From Casuarina equisetifolia (Eukaryota; Streptophyta; Magnoliopsida; Fagales; Casuarinaceae): a stretch of 64,000 bases of DNA. Each line of letters starts with the position of its first letter. Positions within the stretch are counted from its first letter, which is position 1. Made by a program: the position numbers and the translations under genes. Positions 1 through 13,300 of this stretch are shown here, one piece after another. Location of the stretch: NCBI GenBank assembly GCA_028551475.1, contig CM052356.1, forward strand, positions 29,911,884 through 29,975,883, in the 5' to 3' direction. Below the pieces are notes generated by a model. That model saw only the letters and a list, made by a program, of their open reading frames with translations, was not told where the DNA came from and made no database searches.

Positions 1-2453
1 AGTTAATGTGATAATAAGGCTTGTTATACAACTCTTGTCTTAGCAATTGAACTAGTTCAGTGCTTTGACTAACAAACCTCTTCCCATATATGTAAGACAT
101 TGGCATGTAAATCAAGCGACCGTAGCATAACATTTTACCTGCATTTGGTATAATGAACGCCTTAGGTATCAAGCACTGTGCCTTCCACAAAAAACTACGA
201 AGGTGAGTAGAAATGTGCTTTCCAACAAAAAGATGAGTGCGAAACCTGGATGCAAGGGAAAGATTTTTGGAAGAAGCCATAACTCTGGAGGCATTGGAGT
301 GCAACCCGACCATTCATACACACCTAATACCTATACATGTGATGTGATATTTTTTAGTTTCCAATTAATAGATAAAAAAATTAGACTTACTTTCTTCAGG
401 TCATTACATCAAAGGTAACAAATGCGCCAGGGATTACATGCAATTGAACGTGAATACGATTCCCTATTTTATAACATGGACCCTGCAAATGCGTATACTT
501 TCTATACATGAATCTAGCATTGTTGCTACTTCTAATCTAGAGTTGATGTGAAACTATCGTGGAGGTGTAAAGATTCAAAACACATTGTGTTTATTTGATA
601 GTTATAGTAAGACATGAAATATTTGTTGTTTTAATAATTTTTTTCTTTCCACATATGAAGTGTGCAATATCATAAAACGTTTGCAACGTGAAATATCACT
701 ATGATTTTAATTTAATTTCTTTTTGTGTATGAACTTGTGCTTGTAATTTTAGGTGTTACCTAGATAAATAACTTTAGAGATAAAAAAATAACTTTAGATA
801 ATAGTTTATGTTCGTCATACCGAGAGCCAAAACTTTCCCCATGAAGGAATTGCCACTAAACCTCCATGGTCAAGGATCCATTTTTGACCTCTCGCCATAG
901 CCCTATCTTCACCATCTTCGGGTCCCTCTCCAAGTATTCTCAAGGCAATGTAGCTCAATGCTGAGCCAAACATTGTGCTATGACCCTCTATATGGAAACC
1001 CCAGCCTCCGTCTTCATTCTGTCCAACAAATAGGCACATGGATAAACAAATTCATAATGTTCCAAAGTTAGTAGAAGTTTTTAGTAGTTTAGGCCTTTAC
1101 ATACACAAACTTATGTTCAACAAAAGGAAAAAGGAAAAGGGAAATGAATAACACCTGATGATTATATAAGTATCGAATAATTTCCTTTTGGAGTGCTAGT
1201 GAAAATATAGTATTGAGATCTCCAGTAATGTATAATGCCAGTACCTGAATATCATAATGAAAAAAGTTAGATTTCATGGAGAAGTCACTAGGTTGATTTA
1301 TCTAGTCATTCCCTTATAGCCAAACGTGTTTGTGAATACATAAATGTATGTGGGCATGTGTCATGTGCATGATCTTGTTTTGGGAAAAGTTAAAACAAAA
1401 ATTAAAAGAAAAATCTTTGACCACTTTTTCCTTCATATGGATACCGTTGGCATGGAATATTAATCTTGTTTTAGCAGTAACGTAAAAAACTATCTATCTC
1501 TCTCCAAAAATGTAGTATTTTTATGCAAACATTGTTCAAATTCACGTGAAAAAAATAAAAAATAAAGAAAAGTCAAAAAATGAAGAAAAATAAGATGACC
1601 TTATGATGATACAAGTGTCAAATAATTTCTTTTCCGTGTGTTGAGAAAATGGCAGTGAGATTTCCAGTGATGTATAATGCCATTATCCATTTGTGCGTGA
1701 ATATGTTAGCAAGTTATGAAAGAAGCTATAAAATGGGTAATGGTCTTCATTAAATGTACACAAGTCATAGTCAAGAAGTGCAGTATTTGTTGCATACATC
1801 CTTAAGTATTGTTGAAGAAAACAGAAGCAGGGAATGACAATGTACTTTTGTATAATGGTGACTGATATACATACAAAGGGTTGAACGAAAAACAAGGGGC
1901 CAGCATTTTCGGCAGGCCAGTGGCCATCATGGGCTTGAATGGAGGCAAAATAGCTTAGAGCTCTTCCCACTGTCGTTGTCACTGCTTCCTCCGTTATCCC
2001 CTCAGCGTCTTTCACTTTCACCGCTGGTGGAATTGGCGGACATGGGTTCTCCTTCCTGAGCTGTGAGTTTTCCATATCAGATAAAGACATGACAACGTGA
2101 AAAATCAGTCATGTCCTCCCAGTTGAAAGTCTCAATATTTCGAGCCAAATCAATAAAAACAAGGTTCTCACTATCCACAAGCACCCAGCTCAGTTGGAAG
2201 CTGGTGCTGCCTGGACCAATACCTCGACGTGTGTAAAAGAATAAGAGATAGCCAATACCTGCATCCTCATCAAAAGATCAGCACTTTGTTTCATCCGAAA
2301 CCTATTTTTTTTGAACTCCTGGCGGACCTTTTCAACTTCAGAACGCTCTTCGGCAGTGCCTGCATCAGGGTCGAATTCCCAGTGTTGCCGCCCGATGAAA
2401 TTGTTAAGGCTGACCAGCCCTGGCCCTCCTTCGGCTATCTTCAGCCTCCACAT
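1..2453 (-). CDS. Oxidosqualene cyclase A (lupeol-synthase-like), 5' part; gene continues past the window start
   Basis: Plant OSCs cyclise 2,3-oxidosqualene on the ER membrane into triterpene alcohols. Six exons read cleanly on the minus strand: 2453-2259, 2060-1875, 1244-1155, 1018-821, 330-246 and 138 to beyond base 1, all with GT-AG borders and the same phases as OSC C. The start is the Met of [12 protein letters not shown], the usual OSC N-terminus. The exons carry [12 protein letters not shown], the QAHDGHW and [12 protein letters not shown] motifs and KWILDHGG. Where lupeol synthases have MLCYCR, this copy reads MLCYGR, and the downstream segment reads [10 protein letters not shown]. 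No lesion is visible, but the catalytic Asp region and the C-terminus lie outside. Exon 1 and the upstream DNA are closest to copy B. It lies about 2 kb downstream of the CYP716A gene on the same strand. Function is probable, product unknown. Confidence 0.88.
1600..1686 (-). pseudogene. Fossil second copy of OSC exon 3 in intron 2 of copy A
   Basis: This 87-base stretch reads [13 protein letters not shown] and then an in-frame TGA, and matches the true exon 3 (1244-1155, [13 protein letters not shown]) along its length. The CAG acceptor in front of the true exon is missing here. It is the best-preserved of the four fossil exon-3 copies. Confidence 0.75.
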
Positions 2454-2990
2454 CCTCTACGTAACAGATAGTTCTCAAAGAAGAAAAATAAAACTAGAAG
2501 CAGAGATAGAGGATAAGGTTGAAGATGATACTATCAAAAGAGGCGCACCCTTTTAAATCTATAAAAAAGAGGTGTGTGGAAATTTCCACACGTCTTTTAT
2601 GGAAATTTCTTCAATGACAGGACCCAAGTCTTGGTGAATTGGACAATGCCTATGAGATGTCATACACTGGTGCTTGATTCTTGACTTAGGAAGTTTCTCG
2701 TCCATGAGACACAAAAAATCACTAGAGGACTAGCTGATAAAGTTGTTGCTTTCTCATTTCTCCTTGCTTTTTGCTAAAGCATTTCTCCATGCTTTTTGCT
2801 GTCTGGTTTGATTTAAAACCCAGCTCACACTTCACGAATGCTGAGGTGCCAGAAGGGTAATTGAGATCAATTCTGAGGTGGCGGTTTCTTGGCTCCGTGT
2901 TGGTCAGGACAGCTGTTATGGGCAGCGGATTGGGATGTAGCTACAAAACCTTGAACTCGGAAATGTCTTATAGGGGCCCTCTGAACCCTT
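2454..2990 (-). promoter_or_regulatory. Upstream region of OSC A, shared with OSC B
   Basis: This DNA in front of the OSC A start resembles the DNA in front of OSC B (18853-19335), including the stretches around CCCAAGTCTTGGTGAATTGG and the later gagacacaaaaaatcac block. It does not resemble the upstream DNA of C and D. A TATA-like TTTTTTATAGATTTAAAAGG lies about 100-115 bases upstream of the ATG on the minus strand. The exact promoter is not established. Confidence 0.4.
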
Positions 2991-3317
2991 AACAGTCCTT
3001 ACAAAACGTTGCGTTTTGGTGCTAAGCACCGAAACACACAAAATTCCCCCGTTTACACCCTAGACGAGACACACACAATATAAGTGATATTGCAGGAATC
3101 TATTCTTTATTAATGAGTGATCCAAGGATGTCTTCAAAAAATTTGTCATCAAAACGTGTTAGCTTGAACTGAGCGTTTGTAGATCACGTAAATGCCTATG
3201 AATGTTTAACCATGAGCCATGATTGGCTTCAATTAGAGCCCCAAATTGTTAAAGTACACCAAAGCCAAAATTATCTGCACAAAGTGGTCATAAAATTGTT
3301 TTGTTATAACATTATTA

Positions 3318-3425
3318 TTTAATCTCAAAAACTACATTTGAAAAATTTTAAAATTTTTATAAAAATTTATTATAATTTATAAACTACACTCCCTTAATTG
3401 ATACAATCTTGTCTCTTATGTTTTT
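3318..3425. repeat. AT-rich interspersed repeat, copy 1
   Basis: The stretch containing caaaaactacatttgaaaa and aaatttattataatttata recurs in intron 9 of OSC B (about 14269-14385) and OSC D (about 37495-37615). Probably a short non-autonomous element; no clear terminal inverted repeat was seen. Confidence 0.5.
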
Positions 3426-3684
3426 TTTTTTTTTTTTAATTTTTACAACAATAGACTAGTTGTCTTGACTTTTATCACTGAATTTTCTTTTATTTTTTTG
3501 TGTGGTAGAAATATAAGAATGCATTAAGTTTGCATTCTTAATTTTTATTCTATTCTTTTTATTTCAAATATAATACAATGTGACTTTAGAGTATACACTT
3601 AGCGAAAAAATAAAAAAATAAAAAAAAACTTAGTAGGATTGATGCAAAATTTTTATTTTTAACGTCTTTGATCATATAACATAC

Positions 3685-3815
3685 TTTTTTTTGGATAGTA
3701 ATATAAATTTGCATTAATAAAAAATAATATACAAAAGCATAAGAATATATTTTATTATTACAAGAATTATGAAAATTATGAAAAGATAGAGGTTGGAAGC
3801 CTCTAAATCTCACTT
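3685..3815 (-). mobile_element. Short 3'-end LINE fragment
   Basis: Read on the minus strand it contains gaggcttccaacctctatc, then a degenerate UTR and ttattaatgcaaat, ending in an A run. This matches the 3' ends of the larger LINEs at 13290-13411 and 55570-55700. It is a severely 5'-truncated L1-type copy. Confidence 0.65.
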
Positions 3816-4436
3816 AAAATAACATTTCCTTGTGATGATTTTATATTTTAAAATAAAAAGCTTTCTCTCGTGCAATGTTTCTTGTTTTAGTGAACATGAT
3901 TGGAATGTCAACTGTTCTATTTTAAAATTATATTCTATTCCATTCTGCCTATATATAATAAATGCAAGTTAAAAAAGATATCTTAACAACTTTGCAACTA
4001 AATTATTTCCTTTTGTTGCTATGATCATCAATTACAATTCTTCATTTCATCATCCAATATGATGTCAAATTCCATTTTAAGTAAGGATAGTCTTCTAAAC
4101 CATTATTGTTCATGGACAATTAAAAAAAAAGATGACTCCTATTTTTAACTTGAAGCTGACAAAAGTTACAATATAAGTTAATTGAATGAAGTTATCGTAT
4201 CATTTTTTTTGCTCTAAAGAGTCGATCTTAACAAATTAGCCATCTAATGAAATTATATTTTCAAATGCCATCAGCCCAAAGATAATATACTTTTTCTCTC
4301 TATTTGGTGATATATAATACTTGACATTTCACCAAAAAAAAAATGGTTTTCCTAAAATATAGTAATTATCCATTTCACATTTTTCTATTTCGTATAGAAA
4401 ATGAGCTGAGAGTTTGAGTTCATTTTTGAGGACAAA

Positions 4437-6444
4437 TTAAGCTTGGTGAGGGTAAAGGCGAACCGGCAGGTCCTTTTCAGGCATAGGCAGGGGGGCAACT
4501 ACAATTTTCTCATCAGGGATTATCTTCTCCCACCTGAACCTTTTCACTAAGTTGTGCATGAAAACAAGTATTTCCAATCGGGCATATTCTTTTCCCGGGC
4601 ACATCCTTGGCCCTCCCCCAAATGGGATAAATGTGTAAGGAGCAGGCCCCGTTCCTTCAAATCTAGTCGGATCAAATTTCTCAGGTTCAGGGAAGTAATC
4701 TGGGTTTTTGTGTGTCAAGATCGAACTCCAGTACAGCTTCATCAACAACAATAACAAAAGATGTCATTAAAGGTTCATGAGCATATAGTGTAGTGGAGAA
4801 GGTTAGAATAAACTTATGAAGATCTGTTTACCTTCCAGCCCTTTGGAATGGAGAAACCATTGAAGATGAAATCATTAAGGGCTTCCCGGAAAGCTCCTGG
4901 CACCGGTGGAGCAAGCCTCAGGACTTCACAGGCCACGTTCCAGGAGTATTTCATCTTTTGAATGTCATCCCAGTTCAGCAACTCTCCGGGTGCTTTGGAC
5001 TTAGTTATCTCCATTTGCTCTAAACAATACAGAAGGAAGAATCAAAATAGTGACCTTGAACACATCCAACCCGTTGATGGTCCTATATTCTACATCAAAA
5101 GTGATGATACATAAACCTGACCTTATCAATGATAAGGGTTGATCACTTATAACTTATGAATTTTATAATAGACTTTCTTACTAACACAACCCATAGACTA
5201 TAGACTTTTTGCTGGCTATGCCAATAGTATTGTAATGGAAAACGAATATTCACCAAACTTATCTGATTAAATAAACATCGGCGATAAAGTCATGTTGTAA
5301 AAAGAAGAGAACAAGGTATCATCGAATCACCTTTGTAGACCCCCTCGTAAATATGAGAAAACTCAGCAAGATACTTAACAATGAAAGTGCAAGTAGCACT
5401 TGCTGTGTCATGGCCACCGATCAGCAGACCAAGAATTTTGTCGGCAATGCTTAATTCGTTCATGTACTGTCCGCCCTCGTCGCAAGTCAAAAGCATGCGA
5501 GACAATATGTCTTGCGTGGGGCTTGCCTTTCCCCCACCCAAATCGACCTTTCTCTGCATGATCATGGCCAGGAGTTCCTTCCTAACAAAGTTTGAGGCCT
5601 TGATTCCACGGTGGAATGGTGTCCCTGGCAAGTCAATGGGGATTGATATGATCGCAAAGGCAATATCTTGGAATGGTCCGGCGAATCGCTCTATGTGGTT
5701 GGGATCCTCAAGGCTAACAAACAAGCGGCAAGCCAACCAAAGAGTATAGCTGTCGACACAAATTACGAGAAGCGAGTTACAAAGTTATCTGAAAAGTAAC
5801 TTATTTGACTCTAAAAGAGTGAAAATCTAATTGTTAAAATTTGAGCTGTATAAAAATCTCAAACAGAAGAAGGAAACATATCTAAGGAGAAAGTTAACTC
5901 AACGTCACCTTTTCGCAAGTGGGAATACTGCAACTTCCTTGTGGCCTTCCCAGCCAGAAGCGAAGTGTGTTTGTGCAATTGTATCCATGACACCGATGTA
6001 ACTCTGCAAAGCCTCGGGCTTCAGGAAATTAGGGAGCAACTTTCTCATCTTCTTGGCCTCTTCTTTGGAACTGGTCTGGGTGGAACTAGGGAAGATTTTG
6101 TTGACTGAGTCCGGCCACCAAGCAGTGACAAGCTTGTTTTCGTTGGAAAACAAGAACTTGTTACATGCCGCGCCGCAGAAGACTGCAGCTGGCTGCCCAA
6201 AAAGCGACGTTTTGAAGACTTCGGACGAAAACTTGGTCATGCGATCGAAGATGAATTTCTCTGGATGGCCTTTCCTTCCAGCGGACAAGAACTCGAGGCT
6301 CTCACCAATCATGGGGTAGCCGGTTTTGCCTGGCGGAAGGTCTGGGCGGCCGAACTGTGTCGCATGCTTATAGAAGAGGATGAAGGCAGAAACGATGATG
6401 AAGGACACAAAGAGGAGAAGTAGGAAGAGGTATAAGTGCTCCAT
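4437..6444 (-). CDS. CYP716A-type cytochrome P450 (probable triterpene C-28 oxidase), intact
   Basis: CYP716A enzymes are ER-anchored monooxygenases; many oxidise C-28 of amyrins or lupeol, giving oleanolic, ursolic or betulinic acid. Four exons, 6444-5909, 5749-5331, 5019-4832 and 4736-4437, join in frame with GT-AG borders into 480 aa, the usual CYP716A length. Residues 1-25 form a membrane anchor, followed by the LPPGKTGYP hinge. The I-helix GGHDTAS is at 290-296, the ExxR pair at E350-R353, PEKFDPTRF near 399-407 and the heme loop [12 protein letters not shown] at 420-431 with Cys427 as ligand. The start is the only Met ahead of the anchor. A TATA box lies about 53 bases upstream. It sits between OSC A and OSC B on the same strand. 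The substrate and the oxidised carbon are inferred from family only. Confidence 0.93.
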
Positions 6445-6496
6445 GTGGAGAGTTTTGAGGTTTGAGGTTGCTTAAAGTGATTGGTAGCAATGTCTG

Positions 6497-6502
6497 TTTA
6501 TA
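6497..6502 (-). promoter_or_regulatory. TATA box of CYP716A
   Basis: The minus strand reads agccTATAAAcagac here, 53 bases before the ATG, implying a short leader of about 20-25 bases. Position and context fit a plant core promoter; not tested. Confidence 0.6.
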
Positions 6503-6866
6503 GGCTATTTTAATTGAGTTGAAAAATTAAAGTCAAATAATCTTGTATGGTGGAAATCTTGCTTAATTCTTTTAATAAAAAGGACTTATAATGTATAGAT
6601 GTAATTGCCTATTGCATGTAGGAATGTTTCAATTTTTTTGGATGGTTTTCGAATGTATTGATGGCCGTATTGAATAAGATGATCTATATTTGATAATGTA
6701 ATGTTTTCCTTGAATGAAATATCTTAGATATAAAAGAGCCAATTCTTTAGAGTAGAGCGTGATTTGGAAAGGTTTCTTCTATTAGCACATTATTTAGTCT
6801 TATTATTCTTCTTTTTCAGTGAAACGCCTTGCAACAAATTTAAATGCAATAACTTCACCCTACTGG

Positions 6867-6948
6867 TACTTTGCAATTAACTCCTACCAGCAAGATTTCC
6901 CTAGTCGTACTTTGCAATTAACTCCTACCAGTACAATTTCTCTAGTCG
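6867..6948. repeat. Two-copy tandem repeat, 41-base unit
   Basis: Two adjacent copies (6867-6907 and 6908-6948) each begin tactttgcaattaactccta and end ctagtcg, with a few mismatches. They lie about 0.4-0.5 kb upstream of the CYP716A start. Confidence 0.75.
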
Positions 6949-8185
6949 TCTCCCGACATGTCTTGCGTATTGTACTGAAATTAAAGACAATAACTTAGTT
7001 AGCATTTACTTCTTACCGGTCTTGCCAGGTAGCTTGTGACTGGTAATTGTCCTGCATACGCGTATGTCGTAAATTATATAAATGGTTCACCTATATAAAT
7101 AGTCACCTTGTAAATCATTCTAATTACACAGTTTTTATACCATTTCTTTCATCCTCATTTAATTCTCTCACTTTCTCTCTTCATAAACTTTCATTTACCT
7201 TGATCTTGGTTAAAGGCTAATTAATTTTTGAGCCATTAGCTGAGCCCTGAATGGACTTACTCTAAATGTGTTATATATTAGAATCTAGATTTTAAGTGTG
7301 GTGTCTTATCACACGATGGATCTCCACGATCTTCATTCCATTTCTAAGTGTAATCATTTGGATCATGCTTGGATTAAAGAAGCATGTTAACTAGTGGCAT
7401 AAGTCTCACATTATTTAATTTTACTTAAGAATGCTTTTTATAAAGAAAGATCTACCTACTATTAAAAAACATAAAAAGAACTTATTTATTACTATTTTTA
7501 TTGTTATTACTACAATTATTACTCTTTATTAGTTACATTTGGGCTCTCGATTTGAATTCTTTAGTGAACTTTTGGGATCAATGGAACTTTTGAAGATATA
7601 ACCCAACTAGTATTCCCCTAAAGCCTCTTTCTTTTTGGGAGATAACCCCGACTGGTATTCCCCAAGAGCCTTTATCTTTTTATTTTTTAATTTTTTACTG
7701 GAACTCCAAAAGTTATGAAAATAGAGAAACAAGAATCTTACATATAAAAATCCTTTAAGCATGTGGATAGTGTCGTCGGTTTTGTGGATAGTGTCATATT
7801 AGCATTTGAGTCATCATTCTAGTTAGTGACACATCAACAAGAATCGCTACATTAGCGTTAACATCATCACTTAGGGCCACATCAAACCTAGGCTTGCGAG
7901 TCTCTTGTGAAATCTTGAGAATGTTGGTTGGAAAACGAAATCAGTTATGACTTAGTTCAATCTTATCTTATTATGATTCAAGAATAATCAAATTTAGTTC
8001 AATATTTTATTTCAAGCTTTTTTGTTTAGCTTTCATCCCAACACCTGGATTTTGTTTTCCGTTTTGGTATCAAACCCATTTGATGAAAGTTCTCTTTCTC
8101 CTTAGCCTCTTCATCTTTCTCAAGCCCCCAAAGCCCACTCAATCAAACTCTATTTCCAATATTTTCATTTATAACGCTAATGTAG
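6949..8185. other. Intergenic spacer upstream of CYP716A; no gene seen
   Basis: Mostly AT-rich DNA. Bases about 7590-7675 hold a degenerate duplication of a motif with gtattcccc, agcctcttt and tttgg. No ORF or RNA gene could be supported. Confidence 0.5.
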
Positions 8186-8189
8186 CGAT

Positions 8190-9040
8190 TCTTAGGGTTA
8201 GAGTCTTCACTTAGGGCTGACGTGGCACTAAGTTAAAAGTTGTCTGACACATGGGCACCATACTGACGTGACACTGACATGGAAAATTTTTCCTTTAATA
8301 TAGAATTCACCTAGTATTTAATTGAATAATATTACAGGCATTTTCGTATAATCATGTATGTATTTCACTTGCTATCAGTTTGTTTGGTGAACATTTTGAT
8401 AGCTTGTTGGTATTAAGAGATTACTTTGTTTAGCTCTTCAAGTTGGTACTATATATGAGATATTGTACTTGAATTTTAATCTTCTTTAATATCTCCTAAG
8501 GTTGATGTTTTGTTCATAATATATGCTTAAATCTAAATATTATAGCAAAACATTGTGTTCAAGTGATTGAACTTGTGAAACCCTAATTGGCCAACATTTG
8601 GAGATTTAACATGGGATAGTCTTAGTAACAATGTTTGAGATTTAGTCATTTGATATCCAAAATGATAATATTGTAGGCTTTTTTTTTCCGAGTTGATTGC
8701 AAAGATAACGTATACAACACATAAAATTGTGAAAAAGGTAAAACTTGGAATAACACAGGGAGTCTTTTATTTGATATTACATATTTCATCCTTACAAATA
8801 CTCTTTTATTTTTTATTTTTTAATTTAGAAGGCATTCTAGAGAGACTTATAGATACTAAAGGGAAAGATCTAAAATTAAATTACATATCACATAATTTAC
8901 ATCTTTCTTATAGTAAAGAACTTTCCACATTTATTTGATAGGTGTTCCCAACATTAAGTTTATTTTGTTTTGTGTATTACAAACCCTTATCTTCTTTAGG
9001 TTTAACTCACACTTTTGGAGTTTAGTATGCAGCCTTTTGC
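8190..9040. repeat. OSC-cluster spacer repeat, copy 1 (downstream of OSC B)
   Basis: This spacer follows the 3' end of OSC B and recurs after OSC C (about 19830-20600) and OSC D (about 34510-35350), with shared blocks such as atagaattcacctagtattt and aaacattgtgttcaagtgat. It marks the repeat unit in which the OSC genes were amplified. No coding sequence was found; the small ORF at 8693-8938 is not conserved in the other copies. Confidence 0.75.
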
Positions 9041-10337
9041 TCATGCATTCAAGAATTGTGGAAGTAGAACTTGAGTTCGATATTTTCCAAGAGCCTATAT
9101 AGGAAAAATGCTTTTGTAAGCTGAATAGTTTAAGGTGCAGTTTCAGAAATATATTCCAGGGATTTCTTGTTCAATAGTCATTGAGTGTCAAACTTCAATT
9201 AAATTATACCATAGAGAAATTTAAATTGATTAATTGGATTTGAAGAGACATAAATTACCTGCTGAGGGAAGTTACCATCTTCCATTTGTGAATTGATCAA
9301 CACTCTTACACCATTGTGAATTGGTGTAGGATCTATCTCAGCTTAAAGTTGAAGAAACATTTTGAATTAGTATATGGATATACCTATACTTTTCAAATAG
9401 TTAATGAACTTGACTTTAGTTGATTAAATCCTCAATTTCATGTCATATGCATGTAGATTTTTTTTTTAGTAATATTTCTTCTTTCTATAATATGTAAAAT
9501 TATTTGACCTTATTAAGAGGTAAAGTTGTGTTATAATGCATTGTAAGTACTTATAATATAACCTAAAAAAGCAAAAAAACAATGATGGATTTACCTGCCC
9601 AGCATTAATGAGAGATAACACTGCCCACGCGGTTTGGACCAAATTTGCACAGTTGCCCTCTATATTTGTCCATGCATGTTCCACCAAGAAACTTATTTGA
9701 GATTTTTCCTTCAACTGGCCCTACCATTTTTGTCAGTGTGGTCGGTTAGTATACATTGTAATTGAAATGAAATGTCCATACCTTATTTTGACTTGATAGG
9801 TAACTTTCTCCCCACCCACCATTAGGTAGCTACTTTGATAGTAAAAATTGACAAGCTTTGCGTAATGCAGGACAATTAGTGTAGTTTCTTCCACAGGCTG
9901 CTAGTGCCCCCATGGCAAACCTTGTTCCATAGGTGTAGCAAATCCCTCAGTTGCCATAACTAAACTTCAAGCAGAAAATAAATAAATAAATAAACAATTT
10001 TGATTATGATTATGCCCACAGAAAGCTACGTTAGGTTTGTACGTCGAAAATAAGTTTATGAGAAAAATATGCAACCATGTGTAGAGCCGTTTTCTAGGGA
10101 AAGAAATCTTACCATGATCCATCAAGTTCTTGCATGTCTTCAATGAATTGAATCCCTTTGGAAATGCTGATGTCAATCTCTGTCCTTCGGTACTTGGGAT
10201 GGAACTTCCTAAAGAGAACCAAAGCTTCAACAACAGATGAAGTGCACTCCACGTGACTATAAGGTGACAGAGTCTTTGTATTAGGAAGTAGATAAGATTG
10301 GTAGTCCTACTTGCTGCGAAGAAGTTATCTTACTCTA

Positions 10338-13300
10338 AGTAAGATGGTGTTCCTTGGTTAATTATGGGTGATTTCAATGAAATACGAATACAAATGAGCA
10401 CATTGGCCCTAATGTTCAATGGACACAAGGAATGAAGGATTTAAATGAATTGATTGAAACTATGGCCTTGATTGAACCTTCTTATTCAGGTCCACTGTTC
10501 ACATGGACAAATAAAGGTTCAGGTAGAAGTCTTAGAGCTAGTAAAATTGATAAACCTCTTACTAATGGGGAATGGATTCTTAAATTTAAAAGCTTTCATA
10601 TTGAATTTTTGCTCCCTGGTGTATCAGATCATTCTCCATGCCTAGTTAAGTTTGATAATACTACATGTAAAAAGAATCTTTCTTTTAGATTCTTTAACTT
10701 TTGGATTGATTGCTCAGATTTCATGGATATAGTTAATTCAGTATGGCAGCAGGAAGTAGTAGGCTCAAAAATGTTTCAGGTAGTGCAGAAATTAAAAGCT
10801 TTGAAGTCCCCTCTTAAGAAACTTAATGCAACTTAATTTGGTGATCTACATCAAAAGGTAAAGACTGCTAGAGACAATTTTCAGCAAGTGTAACGCAGAT
10901 TAGAACTTAATCTTCATTGTCCTGATACATGTTTTGAGGAAAAGGCACAACTTGAGTTACTACTTGCAATGAACAAACATGAAGAAATTCTACTCAAACA
11001 GAAATCTAGAAACCTATGGTTGAAAGAAGGGGATAGTAACAGTAGACTTTTCTTTGCATCATTAATGCGAAGGAGGGCACAAAATAGGATCAACAAACTA
11101 GTATTGGAGGATGGATCAGTTATCAAAGAAGAAAAGGACTTGAGAACTGTTATTATTTCATATTATAAGTCTATTCTTGGTAATGCTAGAAGTACCTTCA
11201 CTGACTTTGAGAGGTACACATCCTTGTTCCATGATGATGTAAGTGCACTTCTTACTTTAATAATTTTGAGCGTTCAGATGTCATTAAAGCTCTTTGGGGA
11301 ATTCATAATTTTAAAGCGCCTGGACCAGATGGATATAATAGCTTATTCTATAAGAAAGCTTCGCCTATCATTGGAAGAGATGTAGAGGATGCTATATTAG
11401 AGTTTTTCTCCTCTAGAAAGTTGTTGAAGGCTATCAATTATACATTGTTATCTTTAATCCCTAAGGTGCCCAATCCTAATTGTAATAAAGATTACCGACC
11501 CATCGCATGTTGCAATGTTATCTACAAAATTATATCCAAGATGTTAGTTGAAAAGTTGAGTGTCATTCTCCCTACAGTGATAATCCAAAACCAAACTGCT
11601 TTTATCAAAGGACGCCAGCTTTATGAGAATATTATGCTTTGTTAGGAACTACTTCACAATTATCACAAGAGTGACAAAGGTAAGCGTGTGGCCATAAAAA
11701 TTGATCTTATGAAAGCATATGATATGGTTAAGTGGGAAGCGATGTTAGGAGTGTTGAAAGCTATTAATACTTCCCAGTACTTCGTTGATCTTATTGGTGA
11801 GTGTATTACTACAACAAGATTTTCAGTAAATTTCAATGGAGAACATGTAGGTTACTTTGAAGGTACCAATGGATTAATACAAGGGGACCCATTATCCCCA
11901 TATTTATTTGTACTGGTTATGGAGATACTTAACAGGATTATTATTGCAAAGACCTTTACATCAGCTTTTAAGTTTCATTGGTGCTGCAAGCATGAAAGAA
12001 TCACTCATTTGTGCTTTGCTGATGATTTATTCCTTTTTTGCCATAGAAATATAGAGTCAATGCTTTGTCTTGTAGAAGCTTTGGAGGAATTTATTGAACT
12101 CACTGGTTTACATTACAATCCAAGTAAATGCCAAATTTACTTATCAGGGTTATCAAAACAAGGGCAACTTCTTATCCTAGATCACACACCTTTCCCTATG
12201 GGTACATTCCCTATTTGATATCTTGGAATTCCTTTGATTACGAAAAGACTCACGCATGCCGATTGCAAAGGTCTAACAGATAAAATATTTGAAAAAATAG
12301 AAGGTTGGGGACTGAAACATTTTAGCTTTGCAGGAAGGTTACAATTGGCAAAATCAGTCTTAATTTCATATGTATATTTTGGATGTAAGTTTTCTTATTG
12401 CCGAAGCAAACAATTTATGAGATTGAGAAAAGGATTAGGAACTTTCTATGGGCAGGTACTATAGATACATAACACTCCCACAAAATTATTTGGCAAATAG
12501 TTTGCTCACCAAAGAAGGAAGGGGATTAGGATTACCAAATCTGAAACTTTGGAATAAAGTCCTTTTAGGACGTATGCTTTGAAAACTCATCTATCTTCCA
12601 AACGCTTCATTATGGAGTAAATGGATCCATAGTACAAAATGTAAAAGAACTTCAGTAATACAACTTAATATCAAAGGCACCATGGCATGGAGTTGGAGAG
12701 GCCTTCTCAAACTAAGGCCTATACTTACTTAGATTATTTATACGTCTACCTATTGCTGTAAACAAATTTATCAAGACCTTCAACCAGTCACTAAAAAAGT
12801 AGATTGATATGATTTAATTTGGATAGGGGGCATTTACAAACATAATTTTATTGGATGGCTAGTTTGTCAAGGTTGACTCTCTACATCAGAAAGAATGGTA
12901 CGATGGCTTCCTTTAGTTAACTTATACTGTGACTTTTGTCAATCCCATGTTGAAAATAGGAGTCATCTCTTTTTTGAATGTCCATGGACAATGATGGTTT
13001 AGAAGACTATCCTTGCTCAGAATGGAATTTGACGTCATATTGGAGGATGGAGTGAAGAACTACAATGGATGATTAGAGCAACTAAAGGAAAGGATTTGGC
13101 TGCAAAGCTTCTTAAAATATTATTTTTAGCTTGTATTTATTGCATATAGACAGAATGAAATAAAAGACGATTTCAACATAGAATAGTCAACATTCCTATC
13201 CTCTTGGCTAAAGTAAGGAAAACTATACGAGGGAGAGCTTATTTGTTTCAAAATATAAAATCCTCACAGGAAAATGTCATTTTGAGTGAGATTTGGAGGC

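Larger units (their letters stand above)
3100..4436. other. Spacer downstream of CYP716A; no gene seen
   Basis: AT-rich sequence with long T runs. Bases about 3080-3300 are clearly related to the DNA flanking the copia element at 44100-44150 and 49087-49260, so this flank was duplicated with the P450. A short hairpin-like inverted repeat (aagaatgca and tgcattctt) lies at about 3515-3540. No coding potential recognised. Confidence 0.6.

Noticed and set aside
3515-3540. Short inverted repeat as a terminator or miRNA hairpin
   Set aside because: The stem is only about 9-10 bases in AT-rich DNA; no supporting context.
4554-6319. Plus-strand ORFs opposite CYP716A (4554-4754, 5381-5749, 6053-6319)
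   Set aside because: They are antisense shadows of well-supported P450 exons.
6867-6948. CRISPR-like repeat
   Set aside because: Only two adjacent copies without spacers, in plant DNA; a simple tandem duplication.
10432-12464. Plus-strand ORFs as a host gene
   Set aside because: They are consecutive pieces of a LINE ORF2 with reverse transcriptase motifs and a target-site duplication.
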